DNA from: a virus
DNA length: 22,599 bases
IMG/VR virus record: IMGVR_UViG_3300009285_001081
Coordinates: 1 to 22,599 of that record
Reading direction: 5' to 3' (one strand)
Within the stretch, counting starts at the first letter, position 1, and each line of letters begins with the position of its first letter. Positions 12,260 through 19,520 of this stretch are shown in pieces. The position numbers and the translations under genes were made by a program. The notes under the pieces are model-generated. The model did no database searches. It worked only from the letters and a program-made list of their open reading frames with translations, and had not been told where the DNA came from.

Positions 12260-13864
12260 TTACTCCCCGTCCTCTTCAATTTTCACGGCGTTAATTAAAA
12301 AATAACTCTTTTTGCTTTTGTTTTGCGGGTCACTTGTCTCGTCAATAATTCCATCCTCCAGCATTTTCTTCAGACTTCTTCTGACAGTGCTTTCGGACAT
12401 TCCTCTGCTTTGACATAATTCTATAATTCCCTTTCGAGAAATGAGAGATTCTACACCCAACATTTCCTCTATGGTTGCCCGGGCCTCATCGGTTTTCTCG
12501 TCTGTGTTCCCAGCGACTACCCCCACATACTCAAATCCCGTCACCTTAGTGCTCCCGTCTTCGTTGTTCTCCACCACCATCCTAATCATAAACTTATCTA
12601 ACTTTTGTGCATCTCTGGCCTTGGTTTGTTTGAGAGTAAGTTCAGTTTTACTCTTAGCTACAGCCTCCAGCCTAAATAAAGTATTCGCCTGGGCGTTAAT
12701 GTTAGATGATCCCCGGATTCTTTGACTATCTGACCTGAATACTCCTTGGCTGGGCTTATTCTCGTGGTGGAGCGGAAGAAATGCTTTCTTGGGAAATAAT
12801 TGTTTGAGAGCGTCTATAAAAGCCTGTGTATCTTCGGCCTTGTTTTCCGTGCCTACCATAAGGTCAATAAATGAATCTATGATAATTAGATCAATATTGT
12901 CCTCCTGAACGCTTTGAGAGAGCGCCTTGGCAAACGGACTAAATTCACCTTTGCCGTCCACCAGCTGGAACTTCTCCGGATATTTGAGCCACTTCACGCT
13001 GTCGCCAGTTAGTCCCATTCCCTCCAGCCTCTTAGCTATAATTGAGGTTGGGTTCTCTTTGTCTATAAATAACACTTTGCCGGGCCTGGCCACCTTGAAT
13101 TGTCCCAGCCAAGGTTCGCCGGAGATAATAGCTTTGGCTATTGAAAGCGTGAGAAAACTTTTACCGACTCCCTCGGCACCGTAAATGAAGCAAAATCCTT
13201 CGGAATAAATGATCTTGTCTATCAGCCAAGGCTGATCGTCAAATGACATGGCTCGGAGTTCGGTGGCGGTTACTTGTTTATAGTCCTCCGGGCGGTTCAC
13301 TCTCTCCCATTCTTCTTTTGTCAGCGCCTTGCGCATCAGGGCTATAAAATCCGCCTTGTTGTGGCCGTCTACAAAGAAGTCGCACACGTCTTTGTACTTG
13401 TTTGGAAGCTGGATTACTTTGGCTTCTGGCAGCAGCTCCAATACTTTTTTGACCCCAGACTGGCCGGCGAAATCAGAGTCGTAGCAGACAAAGGTCTGCG
13501 TTGACTCCAATAGAGTCGACCAGTCTTGGTCGAACTTTTGACTCCCGCCTGTTGAAGACACCGAGGGTATGCCCTCCTGATTAAGTCTCACGGAGTCGAT
13601 TTCTCCCTCGCAGATCACCACATAGGGCCTGCCCTTGACAACGTGATAATTAAACAGAGCGGCGCGGGAACCGCTATCGGAGCGGTACTTGGCTGATTCG
13701 GGATTGTCTTTGCTGTAATGGAGGTTCCGGTGCTTCGAGAATATAGTATTGCCTTCGGCGTCTTTGATGGGAATGTGTATCTCTTGGTCGTCCCACGACA
13801 GACCCATGGATTTGGCATAGTCCGGATTTACGCCGTGGTCTTTGAAATATTGGTCGGCTGTCAT
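12260..13864 (-). CDS. Toprim plus RecA-like ATPase (primase-helicase) with C-terminal winged helix
   Basis: This 534-residue protein has three parts. The Toprim domain has PYVVICEGEIDS (80-91, catalytic Glu 87) and CYDSDFAG (127-134, DxD). A RepA-like RecA/AAA_25 ATPase has Walker A GAEGVGKS (229-236), strand VLFIDKEN (264-271), Walker B LIIIDS (326-331) and LPLHHENK (363-370, sensor region). The C-terminal winged helix at about 462-515 contains SRKGIIELCQSRGMSESTVR. It should unwind DNA and take part in priming with the CHC2 protein encoded just upstream, which overlaps it by 4 bases. The DnaG-type N-terminal catalytic subdomain is not apparent, so a true primase activity is not certain. 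The adjacent TGAACA array could be its origin or operator. Confidence 0.85.
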   Translation of the reverse strand: MTADQYFKDHGVNPDYAKSMGLSWDDQEIHIPIKDAEGNTIFSKHRNLHYSKDNPESAKYRSDSGSRAALFNYHVVKGRPYVVICEGEIDSVRLNQEGIPSVSSTGGSQKFDQDWSTLLESTQTFVCYDSDFAGQSGVKKVLELLPEAKVIQLPNKYKDVCDFFVDGHNKADFIALMRKALTKEEWERVNRPEDYKQVTATELRAMSFDDQPWLIDKIIYSEGFCFIYGAEGVGKSFLTLSIAKAIISGEPWLGQFKVARPGKVLFIDKENPTSIIAKRLEGMGLTGDSVKWLKYPEKFQLVDGKGEFSPFAKALSQSVQEDNIDLIIIDSFIDLMVGTENKAEDTQAFIDALKQLFPKKAFLPLHHENKPSQGVFRSDSQRIRGSSNINAQANTLFRLEAVAKSKTELTLKQTKARDAQKLDKFMIRMVVENNEDGSTKVTGFEYVGVVAGNTDEKTDEARATIEEMLGVESLISRKGIIELCQSRGMSESTVRRSLKKMLEDGIIDETSDPQNKSKKSYFLINAVKIEEDGE

Positions 13865-14166
13865 CTTGATAATTCCTCCACTGCCTGGGCAAAATTACTT
13901 CCGGTTTTCTTCATATAATATGTAACTGCATCACCGCCGGATGAACAAGCAAAGCAATACCAGGTGTTATTTTCCGGATAGATAGCAAAGCTGGGGGTCT
14001 TTTCTTCATGGAAGGGGCAACGGCCCATCATCACCTTGCCTACCTGTCTCAATCTTCCCTCGTACATTTTTTCAATGGGAAATTTCTTTGCCGTGGAGAG
14101 ATTGTTGTCTTTTGTGTACCGGTTCCATGCGGAGTGGACAATGTATCGGGGCTTGGAATTTAACAT
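13861..14166 (-). CDS. CHC2 zinc-finger protein, DnaG-type primase zinc domain as a separate gene
   Basis: The 101-residue protein carries the DnaG zinc-binding domain: C50-P-F-H53, then TPSFAIYPENNTWYCFAC with C71 and C74, followed by SSGGDAVTYYMKK. In DnaG this domain recognises the template start site. Here it is encoded alone and is coupled by a 4-base overlap to the Toprim-ATPase gene, so the two probably act as a split primase. It is the first gene of the minus-strand unit. A promoter (14176-14204) ends only 9 bases before the ATG, so the mRNA is nearly leaderless. There is no Shine-Dalgarno site. Confidence 0.88.
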   Translation of the reverse strand: MLNSKPRYIVHSAWNRYTKDNNLSTAKKFPIEKMYEGRLRQVGKVMMGRCPFHEEKTPSFAIYPENNTWYCFACSSGGDAVTYYMKKTGSNFAQAVEELSR

Positions 14167-14175
14167 GGTATGACC

Positions 14176-14204
14176 ACATTACTCTAATCTTAATAGCCTG
14201 TCAA
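14176..14204 (-). promoter_or_regulatory. Leftward promoter of the divergent pair
   Basis: On the minus strand, TTGACA (14199-14204) and TAATGT (14176-14181) have a 17-base spacer. Nine bases separate the -10 from the CHC2 ATG at 14166. Confidence 0.65.
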
Positions 14205-14222
14205 GTGGGTATTAGTTGGTGC

Positions 14223-14250
14223 TTGACAAGTAGTTTAGTTGTGATAATAT
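14223..14250 (+). promoter_or_regulatory. Rightward promoter of the divergent pair
   Basis: TTGACA (14223-14228) and TAATAT (14245-14250) are separated by 16 bases. The ATG at 14257 starts 6 bases after the -10 box, so transcription should begin at the start codon itself. A TTAGTTG element is repeated at 14212 and 14233, one copy between the two -35 boxes and one inside the rightward spacer, and could be an operator. Confidence 0.65.
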
Positions 14251-14256
14251 GAGGCT

Positions 14257-14478
14257 ATGGTTAACGAATTGATGACTGTGACGCAAGTTGCCGGATACTT
14301 ACAAGTGTCTAGGCAAAAAGTATATGAGTTGATTAAAAGGAAACAAGACCCTTTGCCTGTAATCAGAAACATTGGTGAACAAAGCCCCCGCGTCTCCCGC
14401 GCTATCTTGGAAGGTTGGCTGGCTGGCGTTTTTGAAAATTCCCATATGGAGGATAAAGAAGGAGAAGAAAATGTTTAA
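14257..14478 (+). CDS. Helix-turn-helix DNA-binding protein, excisionase/MerR-like
   Basis: The 73-residue protein has MTVTQVAGYLQVSRQKVYEL (6-25), the classic HTH_17/excisionase pattern of two helices and a recognition helix. It is followed by LIKRKQDPLPVIRNIG, then PRVSRAILEGWLAG, as in small phage excisionase-like or Cox-like regulators. It should bind DNA, perhaps at the divergent promoters just upstream. ATG 14257 lies at the predicted transcription start; an ATG at 14272 also gives an intact domain. No Shine-Dalgarno site is seen. As first gene of the plus-strand operon it may control the early/late switch. It could instead be an excisionase if the phage is temperate, but no integrase is in the window. 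Confidence 0.8.
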   Translation: MVNELMTVTQVAGYLQVSRQKVYELIKRKQDPLPVIRNIGEQSPRVSRAILEGWLAGVFENSHMEDKEGEENV

Positions 14479-15070
14479 CGAGAAAGAATATAGAAAAAGA
14501 TATCGTATGGCTAACAAAGAATATTTCAAAGAATATGATAAAAAATACCGCGTAGCCCATCCCGAAAAAATTAAAGGAATTTATAAAAAATCTTCCTTAA
14601 AATGTGCTGAACATAAAAAGGAATACTATTTAGTAAACAGGGACAAGATACTTAAATACAAAAGAGAATATTATTTAACCCACAAGGACAAATTCAAGGA
14701 GTTAGGTAAAGTTTATCATTTGAAGAATCGTGATTTAATTCTTGAAAAACAGAAAAAACATTATCTGACCCACGAAAATCTTTATAAAGAATATCACTAT
14801 AAGAAAGCATATGGGGTTAATATAGATTTTCTCCTAGATATGCTTAAAAAACAAAATGGCCAATGTGCTATTTGTTTACATGAAATATCAATGGATGTTA
14901 AAAGGACTGACGAGAGCCGAGCTTTTGTTGACCATAACCATCAGAGTGGACAATTAAGGAAATTATTATGCAGACATTGTAATTCCGCAATCGGAAATTT
15001 TAAGGAAGACTTATCGGTAATGAACAACGCTGTTAATTACCTTTACAGCTTTGCGGGGGGAGGTGAATAG
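14471..15070 (+). CDS. Endonuclease VII-like HNH nuclease with a repeat-rich N-terminus
   Basis: The 199-residue protein starts at ATG 14471, with AAGGAG 8 bases upstream, overlapping the HTH gene by 8 bases. Residues 1-110 are repeated basic helices (KEYRKRYRMANKEYFKEYDK, REYYLTHKDKFKELGKVYH and similar). Residues 113-190 form the endonuclease VII domain: AYGVN, zinc Cys C132 and C135, FVDHNHQSGQLRKLLC (DHNH at 154-157), C167 and C170, then SAIGNF. Endonuclease VII resolves branched DNA before packaging; members with such N-termini are often free-standing mobile nucleases. Which role applies here is open. Confidence 0.88.
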   Translation: MFNEKEYRKRYRMANKEYFKEYDKKYRVAHPEKIKGIYKKSSLKCAEHKKEYYLVNRDKILKYKREYYLTHKDKFKELGKVYHLKNRDLILEKQKKHYLTHENLYKEYHYKKAYGVNIDFLLDMLKKQNGQCAICLHEISMDVKRTDESRAFVDHNHQSGQLRKLLCRHCNSAIGNFKEDLSVMNNAVNYLYSFAGGGE

Positions 15071-15073
15071 TTG

Positions 15074-15652
15074 ATGGGAAAATATGTAGTGAGTGAAGGA
15101 CGAGTTTTTGAGGCTTTGCCTGCTGATAAATATACTGCCGAAATATATGAGGCTAAACCATTTACCGGCACAGAGTACGGAACCTCGAATCCCCAAGATC
15201 AGGTTAAGTTTACTTTCGTTGTGCTAAATAACGACAAGATGATTCCTGAAGGTGACATAGAAGTTCCAGCAAGAGGACGGAGACTGTGGTTGCAAACAAC
15301 CACTAAGTTTTCTCCTGTCGGATCAAAGAAGTCAACCAATTTAACCCAGCTGGTAGCCGCGGTCTTTGGTCACGAACTTGAACCAGCAGAGGTAGAGGTC
15401 TTCGACGAAACAGACCTTTTGGGTAAACAGTTGTGCCTGTTGGTAGGACAGAAGAACCGCGAGGATGGCAGTATCGGCAACAAAATCTTGTCATTTTCCA
15501 AAGCGGATAAGCAACTCGAAAAGTATGATGACAGCGAGTTTGCGTCCAACCGTAAAGAAGCGGTCAGGAAAAGCGCTCCGGCAGTAGTCGATTCCGGAGA
15601 GGACTTTGAGGCAGAAATGGACAAAGCGGTGGCCAAAAAGGTCAAAGCATAG
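15074..15652 (+). CDS. Probable ssDNA-binding-like replication protein (DUF669-type)
   Basis: The 192-residue protein starts at ATG 15074 with GGAGGTG about 9 bases upstream. Its middle looks like an OB-type beta fold: [20 protein letters not shown], then [13 protein letters not shown], then [20 protein letters not shown], then [19 protein letters not shown]. The C-terminus is acidic ([13 protein letters not shown]), as in many SSB-like proteins. The pattern resembles phage DUF669/SSB-like proteins found near recombination and nuclease genes. It probably protects or organises ssDNA during replication. No invariant motif proves this, so the role is inferred from shape and context. Confidence 0.6.
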   Translation: MGKYVVSEGRVFEALPADKYTAEIYEAKPFTGTEYGTSNPQDQVKFTFVVLNNDKMIPEGDIEVPARGRRLWLQTTTKFSPVGSKKSTNLTQLVAAVFGHELEPAEVEVFDETDLLGKQLCLLVGQKNREDGSIGNKILSFSKADKQLEKYDDSEFASNRKEAVRKSAPAVVDSGEDFEAEMDKAVAKKVKA

Positions 15653-15707
15653 GATTCTGCTTGCTGGCCGTCAACCGGGCAGGATGGCGGCCAGAATGGA
15701 GAAACTT

Positions 15708-16172
15708 ATGAAAGGTAAACAAGGATTTCAAAGGAATCATTCCGGATTTCGCACGGAGGAAAGCTATAAAATGGCTGGTGCAAAAATTTCTGTGGTGATG
15801 AAAGGACGAGTTCCATCACAAAAAACTAGAGATGCGGCTGTTCTCGCCCACAAGGGAAAACATCCAACCAAAAAAGCTATTGAAAAAATGTCTACTGCTC
15901 AAATAAAAAGGTATGACAGGGTTGGACGAAAGAAATATAAAAGATATATACATATTCGTGACAAAAATTACAAACAATGGTTAAGTAATATTTTTCAGAG
16001 GGATAACTGGACATGTCAAACTTGTGGTAATCGGGGATGTTATCTAGAGGCCCATCATATTAAGTCTTGGTCTCAACATCCAGGGTTGCGTTATATTTTG
16101 GATAATGGAGTAACTCTTTGTTTAGACTGTCACAAATTAACTGACAATTATAAAAATAAGAGACATGGCTAA
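15708..16172 (+). CDS. NUMOD-type HNH endonuclease
   Basis: The 154-residue protein from ATG 15708 has GGAG 6 bases upstream; the frame is open further, to 15606. Residues 1-60 are basic with repeated Gly-x-x-Pro/Ser turns ([29 protein letters not shown]), like NUMOD3 DNA-binding motifs. The HNH core follows: C103 and C106, [13 protein letters not shown] (HH 116-117), NGVTLC with N133, then CLDCH (C138, C141, H142). It is a likely homing-type nuclease making a nick or double-strand break. It sits between the SSB-like gene and the PD-(D/E)XK gene, overlapping the latter by 8 bases. Confidence 0.85.
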   Translation: MKGKQGFQRNHSGFRTEESYKMAGAKISVVMKGRVPSQKTRDAAVLAHKGKHPTKKAIEKMSTAQIKRYDRVGRKKYKRYIHIRDKNYKQWLSNIFQRDNWTCQTCGNRGCYLEAHHIKSWSQHPGLRYILDNGVTLCLDCHKLTDNYKNKRHG

Positions 16173-16941
16173 AACTCTTCTTGAATTATATAAGGGTAAG
16201 ATTAAATTGGAGTTCGATTCTTTCCGGCATGTCTACACTCTTTTGCCAGAAGGCAAAAAGATTCCCAGTGTGACTACTGTCTTGTCGGTTATAAATAAGC
16301 CGGCGCTTATTAACTGGGCCGCCGGACAAGCGGTAGACTATTTGGTGGCGAATATCAAACCAGGAGTATCTTATGACGAAATTCAACTAAACAGTCTTTT
16401 TACGACAGCCAGAAAAGCTCACATGACACGCAAGCAAGAGACTGCCGATATTGGCAGCATGGTACACGAGTGGATCAGCAAACACATAAAAGGTGAGAAC
16501 CCAGAAATGCCAATCAACCAACAGTTGCGGGATTCCATCAATAATTTCTTGGCCTGGAAAGAAGAACATAAAGTAAATTTCCTTTTGTCTGAACAGCCGG
16601 TATACTCCAAAATTCATGGATATTGCGGGACGCTGGATTTTGTAGCCAAGGTGAATGGTGAACTGTTTTTGGGAGATATAAAAACATCTACTGGAATATA
16701 TGACGAATATTTTATTCAGTTATCTTCTTATGGAATTGCCCGGCAGGAAGAGTTCCCTCAAGAGAAATACAAACATCAGGGGATCATCCGGATCGGCCGG
16801 GACGGATCGTTTGAGTTTAAGACGGCTAATAATATAGATAAATGTTTTGAGGCTTTTTTGAGCGCAAAAAAGCTATGGGAATGGCAGCAGTTTATGAAGA
16901 CAGAGTATTTCAAAGAAAAAGAAAGGAAAAATGCGACATGA
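16165..16941 (+). CDS. PD-(D/E)XK nuclease, RecB-family-like exonuclease
   Basis: The 258-residue protein has the RecB/AddB-type nuclease motifs in order: IGSMVHEWI (H101), a Glu at 143, GTLDFV (D158), LGDIKTS (D171 and K173), then FIQLSSYG (Q185, Y189). The N-terminal half includes [15 protein letters not shown] and [10 protein letters not shown], seen in phage exonucleases of this superfamily. It likely processes DNA ends for recombination or degrades host DNA, working with the SSB-like protein upstream. It lacks a Cas4-type cysteine cluster, so it is not a clear Cas4. Its end overlaps the transglycosylase gene by 11 bases. Confidence 0.85.
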   Translation: MAKTLLELYKGKIKLEFDSFRHVYTLLPEGKKIPSVTTVLSVINKPALINWAAGQAVDYLVANIKPGVSYDEIQLNSLFTTARKAHMTRKQETADIGSMVHEWISKHIKGENPEMPINQQLRDSINNFLAWKEEHKVNFLLSEQPVYSKIHGYCGTLDFVAKVNGELFLGDIKTSTGIYDEYFIQLSSYGIARQEEFPQEKYKHQGIIRIGRDGSFEFKTANNIDKCFEAFLSAKKLWEWQQFMKTEYFKEKERKNAT

Positions 16942-17401
16942 AACAATTTTGGGACTTATCCTTATCGGCCTTGGTGCAGGGATTCTTGCTGGGGTTGCTA
17001 CTGCTCATGCTGGTTATTTGGCTGATTCATCAGTAAAGTATGCCTACCCTCAAACATTACAAATCTACGGCACCAGAGAAAATCCGGGTAGACCCAAACT
17101 TTCTGCGACCGGTAACCAAAGAAGCAGAGAAGTGGAAGAAATTAAAAGATATGTCTGCGACCCCAGATTCAAATGGAGCTGTCAAAAGATACTTAAAATC
17201 ATCGCTTGCGAAAGTAGTTTTCGCCCCACAGTTATCAGTAAAACGGGGGATGGAGGATTACTCCAAATTGCTCCAGTACACGGGATACCTATGTCTCGGC
17301 TTCTTGATTGGCGCGACAATATTGACATTGGTTATCAGTTATTTCTCAAGCGCGGGTATCAGCCCTGGGCCAGCTCAATAAAATGCCATGGCATACGATA
17401 A
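16931..17401 (+). CDS. Exported lytic transglycosylase-like muramidase
   Basis: The 156-residue protein has a signal peptide at 1-27 (hydrophobic ILGLILIGLGAGILAGV, Ala-x-Ala cleavage site AHA). The mature part has an SLT-like core: YVCDPRFKWSCQKILKI, catalytic Glu94 in IACESSFRP, then GDGGLLQI, then DNIDIGYQLFLKRGYQPWAS. Two Cys (76 and 84) may form a disulfide. It should act on peptidoglycan outside the cytoplasm, either for lysis or for cell-wall opening. AAAGGA precedes the ATG closely. It is encoded in the early-type operon, away from the M23 lysis gene, which is unusual. Confidence 0.82.
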   Translation: MRHETILGLILIGLGAGILAGVATAHAGYLADSSVKYAYPQTLQIYGTRENPGRPKLSATGNQRSREVEEIKRYVCDPRFKWSCQKILKIIACESSFRPTVISKTGDGGLLQIAPVHGIPMSRLLDWRDNIDIGYQLFLKRGYQPWASSIKCHGIR

Positions 17402-17531
17402 ACAAAAAAGGCACGAGCGATATATTAACTTAAAAATTAAGGGGGGGAGAAAATGTCAAGACTGTGGGATTGATATCTCTCTCCCCCTTTCAAAAGGAGT
17501 TATCCAAGTCCGTGCGGAGGAAATAAAATGA
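17388..17531 (+). CDS. Small 47-residue protein with a CxxC motif
   Basis: The ORF begins MAYDKQKRHERYINLKIKGG, has CQDCG in the middle, then ISLPLSKGVIQVRAEEIK. It overlaps the transglycosylase gene by 14 bases, and its TGA overlaps the next ATG (ATGA). No ribosome site stands out. The basic N-terminus plus CxxC resembles the first half of a small zinc or HNH-type protein. Function unknown. Confidence 0.5.
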   Translation: MAYDKQKRHERYINLKIKGGRKCQDCGIDISLPLSKGVIQVRAEEIK

Positions 17532-17704
17532 AACTTACTAATAAAGAGAAATGGGCAAAGAAAATACGGAAGGAGATATTTAGTACACTTAATCTTCACT
17601 TACAAGTAAAAGGCAATAGTGTTGGGGTTTGGACATTGAATAGTGATGATCTAAAAAAAGTAGAAGACGCTTTTAATTTTCTTTCCACCAAAAAACAGAC
17701 ATGA
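17528..17704 (+). CDS. Unknown 58-residue protein
   Basis: The ORF begins MKLTNKEKWAKKIRKEIFST, has a strand-like VKGNSVGVWTLN, and ends in a helix DDLKKVEDAFNFLSTKK. A strong ribosome site (GGAGG, 8 bases before the ATG) and 4-base overlaps with both neighbours make it a convincing gene. No family is recognised. Confidence 0.65.
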   Translation: MKLTNKEKWAKKIRKEIFSTLNLHLQVKGNSVGVWTLNSDDLKKVEDAFNFLSTKKQT

Positions 17705-18072
17705 AAACAAGAGAAATAAAAAGGTATCCAAAACGAGGTCAATACGACAGAGCAAAGTCAAAATCTAATTCTGGTGTATTCCAGAAAGGACATAAAGGTA
17801 TGGTTGGTGAAGAAAATCCTATATGGAAGGGCGATGCTGTTGGTTATGGAGCTTTGCATGATTGGGTCAAAAGATATTTAGGAGAACCAAGATATTGTGT
17901 AACTTGCCACTCTTATAGAAAAAGGAAATACGAATGGGCTAGTAAAAGTAAACATTATTTGCGGGACTTATCAGATTGGAAAAGATTATGTACTTCTTGC
18001 CACAGAAAATTTGATGGACATGGATATAAGCTCTGGGAAACTATCAGGGCTAGAAAGGCTAAAAATGCGTAG
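17701..18072 (+). CDS. HNH-type zinc nuclease or zinc-binding protein
   Basis: This 123-residue basic protein has a Gly/Pro turn motif GEENPIWKGDAVGYGALHDW (NUMOD-like). C66-V-T-C69-H follows, then YLRDLSDWKRLC and C97-T-S-C100-H101 with RKFDGH. Two Cys pairs plus W-x-x-L-C-x-x-C-H are typical of a recurring phage HNH-like family. The first His of a standard HNH pair is less clear, so catalytic activity is not certain. ATG 17701 overlaps the previous stop. It may be a mobile nuclease or a DNA-binding accessory. Confidence 0.7.
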   Translation: MKTREIKRYPKRGQYDRAKSKSNSGVFQKGHKGMVGEENPIWKGDAVGYGALHDWVKRYLGEPRYCVTCHSYRKRKYEWASKSKHYLRDLSDWKRLCTSCHRKFDGHGYKLWETIRARKAKNA

Positions 18073-18496
18073 CATTCGCTTTAGAGCTTGGGATAAAAAG
18101 AATAAGGAAATGACAGAGTTTGCTAATTATGGAATTCTGACCGAGGAAAGTGAAGGTCTGTTATTTTTCCGTCAAGATCATACCAAAGAATCAAGTGGAG
18201 AATTTGAACTCATGCAATTCACAGGCTTAAAAGATAAAAACGGTAAAGAGATATATGAGGGGGATATTGTTTTACACAAGGAATGTGAGTTTGATGTTTT
18301 GTGGTGCAATGCAAGTTTCAAATTGATGGAAAGAAAGTCTCTAGTAAGTATGGAGTTTGGGGACTGTTTTTTTAGTGATATTTTGGGGAGGGTTTGTAAT
18401 TGTAATGTCGATAGTCTGTGGGATTTTGAAGTTATCGGTAATATCTACGAAAACCCAGAATTATTTAAGGAGAAATATGACCAACCCAACAAATAA
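18065..18496 (+). CDS. YopX family protein
   Basis: The 143-residue protein from ATG 18065 begins MRSIRFRAWDKKNKEMTEFA and has the family hallmark LMQFTGLKDKNGKEIYEGDI (about 49-68), with EVIGNIYENPEL at the end. YopX proteins are widespread in phages and prophages of Firmicutes and other bacteria. Their role is unknown, although a nucleic-acid-related function has been suggested from the beta-barrel-like fold. GAAAGG lies upstream at suitable spacing. It overlaps the HNH-type gene by 8 bases. Confidence 0.85.
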   Translation: MRSIRFRAWDKKNKEMTEFANYGILTEESEGLLFFRQDHTKESSGEFELMQFTGLKDKNGKEIYEGDIVLHKECEFDVLWCNASFKLMERKSLVSMEFGDCFFSDILGRVCNCNVDSLWDFEVIGNIYENPELFKEKYDQPNK

Positions 18497-18947
18497 AATG
18501 AAAACTAATCCCAAGACTCCCTTTGATAATATAAAACAAAACGCCGGAAAGCGGGAGAAAATCATTAAAGATTATCTGTTCTTGACTAATCTTCGCTGGG
18601 CCGAAATTTATACAAGAATTATGAATGGTATGCTCATATCGGCAGACATGAAAGACGAATACTCTCTTGCTATCAGCAAACTAGATGATCTTCTTCAATC
18701 TGAAATAGACCGAGTGGTGGGGGCGGTTAGATTTGATTTGGCACGGTTAGATTGGATAAAAATTCTTTCCCGAGCGATAAAATCCCGCCCTACCAGTTGG
18801 GGGAAGGATGTTGTCAGGGAGTGGCGGAATGCAAGTGATGAAGTTTGGGGAGCAATGAGTTGGGAGGCGATAGATAAAGGAGTTTGGCCTGACCGCCTCC
18901 AAAAGTTATCTAGTTTGAAAGAAAATGACAAGCAAGAAGAAAATTAA
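18477..18947 (+). CDS. Unknown helical 156-residue protein
   Basis: Starting at ATG 18477 with AAGGAG 6-7 bases upstream, the protein begins MTNPTNKMKTNPKTPFDNIK. It continues with long amphipathic helices: DYLFLTNLRWAEIYTRIMNG, SKLDDLLQSEIDRVVGAV, and a Trp-rich end (SWGKDVVREW, GAMSWEAIDKGVW). No catalytic motif is seen and no family recognised. It overlaps YopX by 20 bases and the next gene by 23. Read upstream of 18477 the frame is hydrophobic and runs inside YopX, which supports the later start. Confidence 0.65.
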   Translation: MTNPTNKMKTNPKTPFDNIKQNAGKREKIIKDYLFLTNLRWAEIYTRIMNGMLISADMKDEYSLAISKLDDLLQSEIDRVVGAVRFDLARLDWIKILSRAIKSRPTSWGKDVVREWRNASDEVWGAMSWEAIDKGVWPDRLQKLSSLKENDKQEEN

Positions 18948-19200
18948 GATAGTCTCCGAAGTTGATCGCTGGCCCAATTCACATCCAGGAGAGTGTGTTT
19001 GTATTGAGTGCGAAACAGCTAGAAAAGGGAAATATTGCGAGTCCAAATTCACAAACCCCAAGGGACAGAATAAATCCATTAAACAAAGACCCCGCCTCGG
19101 TGCGACCTTGGCGGGTGAAGTAAACAGACCCAGTATAGCAATTACTACCTACAAAGACAAAAGGAAAACATTGGGAATATTGTTATCTTACGGGTTTTGA
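18925..19200 (+). CDS. Unknown 91-residue protein with a Cys cluster
   Basis: The protein has CVCIECETARKGKYC near residues 24-38, four Cys that could hold a metal, in a basic background, followed by a Lys/Arg-rich middle and the end KTLGILLSYGF. It might be a small zinc-binding DNA or RNA protein. It overlaps the gene before it by 23 bases. No family is recognised. Confidence 0.55.
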   Translation: MTSKKKIKIVSEVDRWPNSHPGECVCIECETARKGKYCESKFTNPKGQNKSIKQRPRLGATLAGEVNRPSIAITTYKDKRKTLGILLSYGF

Positions 19201-19213
19201 ATTAGGACTAAAA

Positions 19214-19306
19214 ATGGGAAGTCCACAAACCGTAGTAAAGGAAATAGTAAATCCCGTTTGGATAGACACCTCAAATAAATGGATGATACCAGGAGAAAAA
19301 CCATGA
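19214..19306 (+). CDS. Tiny 30-residue ORF
   Basis: It reads MGSPQTVVKEIVNPVWIDTS then NKWMIPGEKP. A weak AGGA-type site lies upstream, and its TGA overlaps the next ATG. The overlap suggests translation, but short chance ORFs can also look like this. Confidence 0.4.
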   Translation: MGSPQTVVKEIVNPVWIDTSNKWMIPGEKP

Positions 19307-19386
19307 CTAAATCACCATCAGTAGAGAAGAAAGCAAAGACTAAAGGATTAGAGCAGAAAAAGACTTTAATCAAGATTCTATTTTGA
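19303..19386 (+). CDS. Tiny 27-residue basic ORF ending the plus-strand operon
   Basis: It reads MTKSPSVEKKAKTKGLEQKK then TLIKILF. AGGAG lies 8 bases before the ATG, which overlaps the previous stop (ATGA). It is very Lys-rich and possibly a nucleic-acid-binding peptide. It is the last plus-strand ORF before the convergent minus-strand genes; no clear terminator hairpin was seen in the short gap. Confidence 0.4.
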   Translation: MTKSPSVEKKAKTKGLEQKKTLIKILF

Positions 19387-19394
19387 AAGTCGAA

Positions 19395-19511
19395 TTATAA
19401 CGATTTCCAGAAAAATAATCGATTGCTTTTTCCTAGAGCGATTGTTTCCAATCCTAACAAGCCCCATTTAAGAGCCGTTCTTCTGTTCATGCCAAGTGGT
19501 GTTTCTTTCAT
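19395..19511 (-). CDS. Tiny 38-residue ORF with a twin-arginine-like N-terminus
   Basis: From ATG 19511 the ORF reads MKETPLGMNRRTALKWGLLG, then LETIALGKSNRLF. NRRTALK followed by a short hydrophobic run resembles a Tat-type signal, but the protein is far too short to be a normal Tat substrate. It starts 10 bases after the HNH gene's stop, with GGGGAG upstream. It may be a remnant of a longer gene or a true small protein. Confidence 0.4.
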   Translation of the reverse strand: MKETPLGMNRRTALKWGLLGLETIALGKSNRLFFWKSL

Positions 19512-19520
19512 TATATTATT

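Noticed and set aside
16165-16941. Cas4 identity for the PD-(D/E)XK nuclease
   Set aside because: The nuclease motifs fit, but the Cys cluster that binds iron-sulfur in Cas4 is absent and no CRISPR genes are nearby.
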